Shown in pieces: positions 6,685 to 11,439 of a DNA stretch of 11,439 nt (the first letter of the stretch is position 1; each line of letters opens with the position of its first letter). The stretch lies in contig CAZKMO010000115.1 of the NCBI GenBank assembly GCA_964554015.1, forward strand, positions 1 to 11,439, in the 5' to 3' direction. Source of the DNA: CAYUAG01 sp964554015 (GTDB taxonomy: Bacteria; Zhuqueibacterota; QNDG01; CAYUAG01). The position numbers and the translations under genes are program-made. The notes under the pieces are model-generated. The model was not told the DNA's origin, did no database searches, and saw only the letters and a list, made by a program, of their open reading frames with translations.

Positions 6685-8547
6685 ATGAAAAATTTAACCA
6701 TAATATATACAATCTTACTTTTCTGTTATAATTTAATTCTGCATGCTCAGGGAGTTCTTTATAATCAGGAATTCCAGGTGAATACCTACACACACTGTAA
6801 CCAATTTAACCCATGTATCAGTCATTTAACTAATGGTGATTTTATTATTTGCTGGGAAAGTTATGGTATTGATGGCAGCAGTTGTGGTATATCTGGTCAG
6901 ATTTTTAATAGTGATGGAAGTAAGCAAGATGATGAATTTCTGGTGAATACCTATACTGATGGTTACCAAGGTTGTCCGAGTGTCAGCAATTTAACCAATG
7001 GTAATTTTGTTGTTTGTTGGGAAAGTAATAACCAAGATAGCAGTAATAGTAATATATCTGGTCAAATATTAAACAGTGACGGAAGTAAACAAGGTAATGA
7101 AATTCAGATAAATACTTATACTGATGATTCACAATATTATCCAAGTGTTAGTTCTCTAAAGAACGATGGATTTGTGGTTTGTTGGGAAAGTTATAATCAA
7201 AATGACAACGGCTGGGGAATTTATGCCCAACTGTTTAACGAAGATGGATCCAAACGAGGAACTGAATTTCAGGTGAATACCTATACAAATATTAAAAGCT
7301 CTCCAAGTGTCAGCAATCTAACCAATGGTGAATTTGTTATATGTTGGGTAGGTTCTGGTCAAGATACTAATAGTTACGGTATTTATTATCAACTTTTTAA
7401 TAGTGATGGAAGTAAGAAAGGAACGGAATTTCAAGTAGCCACATCTATTTATTATTATTTTAAAAAACCAAATGTCACTCATTTAACCAATGGCGATTTT
7501 ATTATTTGCTGGTGGAGTTATAGTTGGAATCCCAACATCTTTAATATTTCTTTTCAACTTTTTAACAGTGATGGAAGCAAACGAGGGTCTGAATTTCAAG
7601 TGAATACATATAAAAAATATACTAATTACAATCCATGTGTTAGTCATTTAACTAATGGTGATTTTATTATCTGTTGGGAAAGTATGCAACAGGATAGCAC
7701 ATACCTTGGTATTTATGGTCAACTATTTAATAGCAATGGAAGTAAAAAAGGTACTTATTTTCAAATGAATTCCTATATCAACTCTGATCAATACAATCCA
7801 AGTATAAGTAATCTATCTAATGACAGATTTGCTGTATGCTGGGAAAGTCAAGACCAAGATGGAAGTAATCTGGGAATCTTTGCAAAATACTATCTTTATC
7901 CACCCATTAATCATACTCTTATTCCCTTTTCACTTTTAGAACCTGAATATGATGAAATAGTTGAAACAGTCAACGTGTCTTTCAAATGGCGTCAACCCTC
8001 ACCAATACGGGTTAATTTGCCTTTTGAAATTGAATATCATTTATACCTGGATAACAACGAAAATTTCAGCAATCCACGTATTATATCAGCCATTTACGAC
8101 ACCACCTGCACCGTAGATTCTCTAATGCCTGGCACCACCTATTTCTGGAAAGTTCTGGCCAAGAATCTCAGTGGGGATAGTCTCTGGAGCTCGGAAACCA
8201 AGGGCTTTTTTGTCAGTTATGATGCAACAGAAGTTAAAGAAAAATCTTTAAATACTCCGGAAAAATTTCAGCTCCATGCCAACTACCCCAATCCCTTTAA
8301 TCCCGAAACTACCATCAAATATTTCCTGCCTGCAGATAAATCATTGTATCAGGTAGTGATAAAAATTTATGATGCCCTGGGAAAACTGGTAATGACTCTG
8401 AAAGACGAACCCCAAAAGCCGGGTGTGTATACTGTAGAGTGGAGCGGAAAAAATGCAACCGGCCATCCCCTGCCTTCCGGTATTTATTTGTGCGTTATCC
8501 AGGCAGGTCAGTTTAAAGCAACACAGAAAATGTTGTTGATTCGATAA
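6685..8547 (+). CDS. Secreted seven-repeat (beta-propeller-like) protein with Fn3-like module and T9SS domain
   Basis: The 620-residue product starts with a signal peptide (about 1-21, ending LILHAQ). Seven repeats of 54-55 residues follow (29-83, 84-138, 139-193, 194-247, 248-302, 303-357, 358 to about 405). The consensus is roughly EFQVNTYT, then PSVSNLTNG-FVICWES, then GIYGQLFNSDGSK. Similar repeats occur in large bacterial adhesin and RTX-type proteins, and seven copies fit a closed seven-bladed propeller. Residues about 410-512 look like a fibronectin type III module (PGTTYFWKVLAKN). The last 89 residues are a T9SS sorting domain nearly identical to that of the upstream gene. The ATG follows the previous stop by 11 bp, and the stop overlaps the AGGA ribosome-binding site, so translation is probably coupled. 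Base composition rises from about 32% G+C in the repeats to clearly higher in the tail. Probable role: extracellular binding. Ligand unknown. Confidence 0.85.
   Translation: MKNLTIIYTILLFCYNLILHAQGVLYNQEFQVNTYTHCNQFNPCISHLTNGDFIICWESYGIDGSSCGISGQIFNSDGSKQDDEFLVNTYTDGYQGCPSVSNLTNGNFVVCWESNNQDSSNSNISGQILNSDGSKQGNEIQINTYTDDSQYYPSVSSLKNDGFVVCWESYNQNDNGWGIYAQLFNEDGSKRGTEFQVNTYTNIKSSPSVSNLTNGEFVICWVGSGQDTNSYGIYYQLFNSDGSKKGTEFQVATSIYYYFKKPNVTHLTNGDFIICWWSYSWNPNIFNISFQLFNSDGSKRGSEFQVNTYKKYTNYNPCVSHLTNGDFIICWESMQQDSTYLGIYGQLFNSNGSKKGTYFQMNSYINSDQYNPSISNLSNDRFAVCWESQDQDGSNLGIFAKYYLYPPINHTLIPFSLLEPEYDEIVETVNVSFKWRQPSPIRVNLPFEIEYHLYLDNNENFSNPRIISAIYDTTCTVDSLMPGTTYFWKVLAKNLSGDSLWSSETKGFFVSYDATEVKEKSLNTPEKFQLHANYPNPFNPETTIKYFLPADKSLYQVVIKIYDALGKLVMTLKDEPQKPGVYTVEWSGKNATGHPLPSGIYLCVIQAGQFKATQKMLLIR
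6769..7899 (+). repeat. Seven tandem 54-55-codon repeats
   Basis: The units begin at residues 29, 84, 139, 194, 248, 303 and 358 of the protein. A Cys-Trp pair sits at the same place in each: Cys56, 111, 166, 220, 275, 330 and 385, spaced 55, 55, 54, 55, 55 and 55 (Trp follows each). Units 1, 5 and 6 are closest to one another (HLTNGDFIICW). Units 1 and 6 share long near-identical DNA runs around 6826-6860 and 7645-7680, pointing to fairly recent copying within the gene. Confidence 0.88.
8278..8547 (+). repeat. T9SS sorting-domain cassette, copy 2
   Basis: This is the second copy of the 270-bp sorting-domain sequence, encoding the end of the seven-repeat protein. Compared with copy 1, most base changes are synonymous third-position changes. 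The protein changes are conservative (for example S/A, V/M, K/R). The stop codon differs (TAA instead of TAG). Confidence 0.9.
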
Positions 8548-8558
8548 CTAAAAAATAA

Positions 8559-8586
8559 AAAAAATCAACTTTACACTTGATTTTTT
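8559..8586 (+). terminator. AT-rich hairpin with T-run, possible intrinsic terminator
   Basis: AAAAAATCAA (8559-8568) pairs with TTGATTTTTT (8577-8586) around an 8-nt loop, starting 11 bases after the stop at 8547. The stem is perfect but has only two G-C pairs, so it is weak. The A-run and T-run on opposite arms would let it work from either direction. It marks the likely end of the two-gene surface operon. Confidence 0.4.
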
Positions 8587-8623
8587 CCTCATAAAAAGCC
8601 ATTTTATTTGTTTATATACAGGT

Positions 8624-8644
8624 TCATAAAGCTGTCATAAAGCT
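8624..8644 (+). repeat. Tandem 10-bp repeat with 11-bp period
   Basis: TCATAAAGCT occurs at 8624-8633 and again at 8635-8644, separated by one base. An 11-bp period places both copies on the same face of the helix, as expected for two adjacent protein-binding half-sites. It lies 24 bp before the palindrome in the control region of the SerB-like/fhs operon. Confidence 0.45.
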
Positions 8645-8667
8645 AGACTCAAAGAGAGAACTTATCC

Positions 8668-8683
8668 CTTACCTTGAGGTAAG
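8668..8683. promoter_or_regulatory. 16-bp palindrome, candidate operator
   Basis: CTTACCT-TG-AGGTAAG has perfect 7-bp arms around a 2-bp centre. The loop is too short for a good RNA hairpin with all seven pairs, so a dimeric DNA-binding protein site is more likely than a terminator. It overlaps the candidate -35 box at 8674-8679, the usual position for a repressor site. The regulator is unknown. Confidence 0.45.
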
Positions 8684-8701
8684 TATCATATTATCTATAA
8701 A
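8674..8701 (+). promoter_or_regulatory. Candidate promoter of the SerB-like/fhs operon
   Basis: TTGAGG (8674-8679) and TATAAA (8696-8701) are 16 bp apart, giving a leader of about 80 nt before the ATG at 8789. The match is moderate. A second possible -35 (TTGATG at 8716-8721) exists in the same AT-rich stretch, so the exact start is uncertain. Confidence 0.35.
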
Positions 8702-8775
8702 AAAGTAATTTCAATTTGATGAGATTATATATAAATAATAAATAGATTAAAAACATTATCCAAGAACTAATAAAC

Positions 8776-8781
8776 AAAGGA
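8776..8781 (+). promoter_or_regulatory. Ribosome-binding site that decides the start
   Basis: AAAGGA lies 7 nt before the ATG at 8789. A TTG at 8783 in the same frame would leave almost no spacing, so ATG 8789 is the better start and the protein is 384 residues long. Confidence 0.7.
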
Positions 8782-8788
8782 ATTGCTT

Positions 8789-9943
8789 ATGCCACAAAAA
8801 AGACTTTACATGGTTCATGGTATGGGAAATGATGAGGTGGGATTGGTAGGGAATATCACTACTGCTATTTCCTCCATAGGAGGCAATATGGCTGATATTC
8901 GACAGGATGTACTGCATGGACTCTTTACCATTTATTTAGTGGTTGATCTTACTGATTGTGAAATTCGTATTAATGAATTCAAGAATCTAATACAAAACAT
9001 AGCTGAAGACACTGGACTGAATTTATCGGTGGATGCCTACCATCCAAAAGCACGCAGCTTAGAAAAGAAGAATATTCTCATGATACTGGTGGGACATGAC
9101 AAACCCGGTATTATTGCATCGGTATCACAAACGTTGGCTCATTATAAAGCCAATATTGAATTTACCCAGAATATTGCCCGCCAAGGCATATTTCTCACCG
9201 AACTTCTCACGGATGTAAGTAACTGTACTCTGCCCATAGACAATCTTAAAAACGTTATTATTAGAAAAATGAGTACAATGGGCATTAATGCCATCTTCCA
9301 AACCAAGGATGTATTTATAAAAAAGAAACGGATTATCCTGTTCGATATAGTAAACAGCCTTATACCTGCAAATACGGTTCAGGAAATTCTGGATCAGACC
9401 GGAATCAGAAAGAATGATATTAAGTCTGCTTACTCGGGACCTAATATCATACCTGTCCTAACCAAAGCAGCAAAACTGCTGGAAGGGCTCTCCGATGATG
9501 TACTATCTACAATTGCCGATAATTTATGCATAGAAGCCGGTACCACTGAACTTCTCCAGACACTTAAAATAATGGGATATAAAATCTGCATTGTATCAAC
9601 GGGATTTTCAGTTTTTCTGGATGTAATCACCCAGAAACTCGGTATTGATCACAGTTATAATGTGGAACTCAACATTGATCATGATTCCCGCCTGGTAACC
9701 GGTGAGATAGTTGTGGATGAGGTTGCCAAACGTTCTATGGAAGATATTAAAAAGCAAATGGTAGAAACAGAACAAATTAAACTTGAGGATATTACTATCG
9801 TATGTGATCAGAAATTACCAGCAACACCTGGCATACGCATTGATTTGCACCTGGAAAAAATTCTTGATTTATTCAACAAGCATGTCATAACCAAAGATAA
9901 TATAATTGGCCTGCTTGGAAGTTTTGGAAAACCACGGGTATAG
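8789..9943 (+). CDS. ACT-ACT-HAD protein, degenerate SerB-like (probable non-catalytic regulator)
   Basis: The 384-residue product has two ACT domains (about 6-80 and 96-165), which usually bind amino acids. A HAD domain (about 180-375) follows, arranged like phosphoserine phosphatase SerB. Aligned by eye, the catalytic loop DxDxT reads D186-I-V188-N-S190, so the nucleophile remains but the acid/base Asp is Val. Ser270 (VSTGF) and Lys314 of motifs II and III remain. The Mg-binding GDGxND motif reads C-D340-Q-K-L-P344, losing its second Asp. The substrate Glu and Arg of the Methanocaldococcus jannaschii enzyme (as I recall them) align with Asn195 and Ala227. Phosphoserine phosphatase activity is therefore unlikely, although the fold looks intact with no frameshift. 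The gene ends 3 bp before fhs, so it probably senses serine, glycine or a related ligand and tunes one-carbon metabolism (inference). Confidence 0.8.
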   Translation: MPQKRLYMVHGMGNDEVGLVGNITTAISSIGGNMADIRQDVLHGLFTIYLVVDLTDCEIRINEFKNLIQNIAEDTGLNLSVDAYHPKARSLEKKNILMILVGHDKPGIIASVSQTLAHYKANIEFTQNIARQGIFLTELLTDVSNCTLPIDNLKNVIIRKMSTMGINAIFQTKDVFIKKKRIILFDIVNSLIPANTVQEILDQTGIRKNDIKSAYSGPNIIPVLTKAAKLLEGLSDDVLSTIADNLCIEAGTTELLQTLKIMGYKICIVSTGFSVFLDVITQKLGIDHSYNVELNIDHDSRLVTGEIVVDEVAKRSMEDIKKQMVETEQIKLEDITIVCDQKLPATPGIRIDLHLEKILDLFNKHVITKDNIIGLLGSFGKPRV

Positions 9944-9946
9944 ATT

Positions 9947-11439
9947 ATGAAAAATGATATTGAAATTGCACAAGAGTGTCACAAAAAACCTATCCAAGAG
10001 ATTGCTCATACTATTGGATTATCCCGGGATGATATCATCCCTTATGGACCCTACATAGCCAAGGTTCCGCTGAAACTGATAGAACGTTTACAGGATAAAC
10101 CAAACGGTAAACTCATTTTAGTAACAGCCATGACTCCTACTCCTATGGGAGAAGGAAAAACCACTACCACTATCGGCCTGGGTCAGGCCCTGCAGATCAT
10201 AGGTAAGAAAACAATGGTCGCTATACGTGAACCTTCCCTGGGACCCTGCTTTGGACTCAAGGGTGGGGCTGCCGGGGGTGGATATTCTCAGGTACTTCCC
10301 ATGGAAGATATTAACCTGCATTTTACCGGTGATATGCATGCTATCTCAATTGCTCACAATCTTCTGGCTGCAGTCATTGATAATCATCTCCATCAAAAAG
10401 CTAAACCTGAAATCAATGCCCGGCGGGTTCTCTGGAAAAGGGTTATGGACATGAATGATCGCTCCTTGCGAAGTATACTTGTGGGACTGGAAGGACAGGG
10501 TAGTAATGGTGTCATGCGGGAAGATGGCTTTGAAATAACTGCTGCTTCCGAAGTAATGGCCATTTTATGTCTGGCTCAGGATATATCTGACCTTAAAGAA
10601 AAACTGGGAAAAATCATTATTGGTTATGATTCTCTGCGTAAGCCGGTCCTGGTCCGTGACCTGGGAGTTCATGGTGCCATGGCAGTTCTCCTTAAAGATG
10701 CCCTTAACCCCAACCTGGTACAGTCCATTGAGGGGACACCCGTATTTATTCATGGAGGACCGTTTGCTAATATCGCCCATGGATGCAACACCCTTATTGC
10801 TACCCGTATGGCACTTAAGCTCGCAGATTATGTGGTTACAGAAGCAGGTTTTGGTGCTGATTTGGGAGCAGAGAAATTCTTTGATATTAAATGCCGGATT
10901 GGCGGACTGAATCCCGCGGCCTCGGTTCTGGTGGTTACCAAACGCGCTTATGCTCTACATGGTATAGAAAATATAGGCAAACATGTGGAGAATATTCGTA
11001 AATTTAAAGTGCCAGTGATAATTTCAATCAATCGTTTCGCTGATGACACAGATGAGGAACTCCAAGAAATCAAGCAGGCCTGTGCTGATAATAATATCGA
11101 GGCCATTATTACTGACTATCGCGAATCAGGCGGAAAAGGCGGTACCGAACTGGCAGAGAAAGTTCTGGATCTCTGCCAGAAGCCTAAGAAGATAAAATTT
11201 ATTTACAATACCGATTCATCTATCATGGAAAAGATTGAGGCTGTAGCAAAAAAAATATACGGTGCCTCCGGACTGGAACTTACCTCAATCGCAAAAAGGG
11301 AAATCCGCCGTATTGAAAACCATGGTTATCGCCACCTTCCTATATGTATAGCCAAAACACCGGCTTCCCTTACTGATAATCCTAAGATACCGGGTCGTCC
11401 CCGAGGATTTAAAATTCGGGTAACTTCCGCACGGGTTTC
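9947..11439 (+). CDS. fhs: Formate-tetrahydrofolate ligase (3' end outside window), divergent
   Basis: The enzyme joins formate to tetrahydrofolate with ATP, giving 10-formyl-THF for one-carbon metabolism in the cytoplasm. The 497 complete codons visible carry the P-loop PTPMGEGKTT (64-73), EPSLGP (95-100), the first family signature GLKGGAAGGGY (103-113) and PMEDINLHFTGD. About 55 residues at the C terminus lie beyond the window. The second signature, normally V-A-T-[IV]-R-A-L-K-x-H-G-G, reads VVTKRAYALHGI (329-340). About 18 residues normally found between it and the NLEKHIENI segment are missing. The folate-stacking Phe is kept (Phe364), but the usual Trp before GGxGG appears replaced, with Tyr391-Arg392 there. 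The ATG lies 3 bp after the upstream stop with only a weak ribosome-binding site, so translation is probably coupled to the ACT-HAD gene. Confidence 0.93.
   Translation, partial: MKNDIEIAQECHKKPIQEIAHTIGLSRDDIIPYGPYIAKVPLKLIERLQDKPNGKLILVTAMTPTPMGEGKTTTTIGLGQALQIIGKKTMVAIREPSLGPCFGLKGGAAGGGYSQVLPMEDINLHFTGDMHAISIAHNLLAAVIDNHLHQKAKPEINARRVLWKRVMDMNDRSLRSILVGLEGQGSNGVMREDGFEITAASEVMAILCLAQDISDLKEKLGKIIIGYDSLRKPVLVRDLGVHGAMAVLLKDALNPNLVQSIEGTPVFIHGGPFANIAHGCNTLIATRMALKLADYVVTEAGFGADLGAEKFFDIKCRIGGLNPAASVLVVTKRAYALHGIENIGKHVENIRKFKVPVIISINRFADDTDEELQEIKQACADNNIEAIITDYRESGGKGGTELAEKVLDLCQKPKKIKFIYNTDSSIMEKIEAVAKKIYGASGLELTSIAKREIRRIENHGYRHLPICIAKTPASLTDNPKIPGRPRGFKIRVTSARV

Noticed and set aside
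6404..8547. The duplicated 270-bp cassette as a mobile element
   Set aside because: Both copies are in-frame protein C termini with no terminal inverted repeats, target duplications or transposase.
8783..8788. TTG at 8783 as an earlier start of the SerB-like protein
   Set aside because: It lies only one base after the AAAGGA ribosome-binding site, while ATG 8789 has proper spacing and leads straight into the ACT domain.
8620..8788. Riboswitch (SAM, THF or glycine type) before the SerB-like gene
   Set aside because: I found no conserved core of these classes. The CTCAA (8648-8652) / TTGAG (8674-8678) pairing is only 5 bp and competes with the palindrome, so it may be chance. A covariance-model scan would settle it.
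10118..10910. Short ORFs in other frames and on the - strand inside the ligase gene
   Set aside because: The + frame from 9947 reads as formate-tetrahydrofolate ligase without a break through this region, so these are shadows.

Overview
The window looks like chromosome of a Gram-negative bacterium of the FCB superphylum (Calditrichota, KSB1, Cloacimonadota, Marinimicrobia or Ignavibacteria type). The main evidence is two exported proteins that end in the C-terminal sorting domain of the type IX secretion system (T9SS), starting at NYPNPFNPETTIKY. The DNA is AT-rich overall, but the base composition is uneven. All convincing genes lie on the + strand. I see no tRNA, rRNA, CRISPR array, transposase or integrase.

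Layout. Positions 2-328 hold the end of an unrecognised gene, followed by a perfect 11-bp stem-loop. A 327-bp AT-rich gap follows, with one doubtful 38-codon ORF and a good promoter. Next comes a very AT-rich multi-pass membrane protein resembling GT-C glycosyltransferases (656-2143), then a GC-richer exported glycoside-hydrolase-like protein (2253-4421). A promoter then leads into a two-gene surface-protein operon. Its first gene is a VIT + von Willebrand A protein with an intact metal site (4586-6673). Its second gene, 11 bp downstream, is a seven-repeat protein that is probably a seven-bladed beta-propeller, followed by an Fn3-like module (6685-8547). Both end in nearly the same 89-residue T9SS domain. 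An AT-rich hairpin closes this unit.

The last unit starts with a control region at 8624-8701: a tandem repeat, and a 16-bp palindrome overlapping a candidate -35 box. Two tightly linked genes follow, 3 bp apart. The first is an ACT-ACT-HAD protein that looks like phosphoserine phosphatase SerB but has lost several catalytic and substrate-binding residues (8789-9943). The second is formate-tetrahydrofolate ligase fhs (9947 to the window edge, cut off). This ligase departs from the family in its second signature, in an approximately 18-residue internal deletion, and at the folate-stacking Trp position.

The two most interesting points are these. First, a probably non-catalytic SerB-like amino-acid sensor is coupled to a divergent one-carbon enzyme, which suggests serine/glycine control of formyl-folate synthesis. 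Second, a VWA (MIDAS) protein and a seven-bladed-propeller-like protein appear to be made and secreted together. Both functional readings are inference. The motif losses and the gene arrangement are read directly from the sequence.
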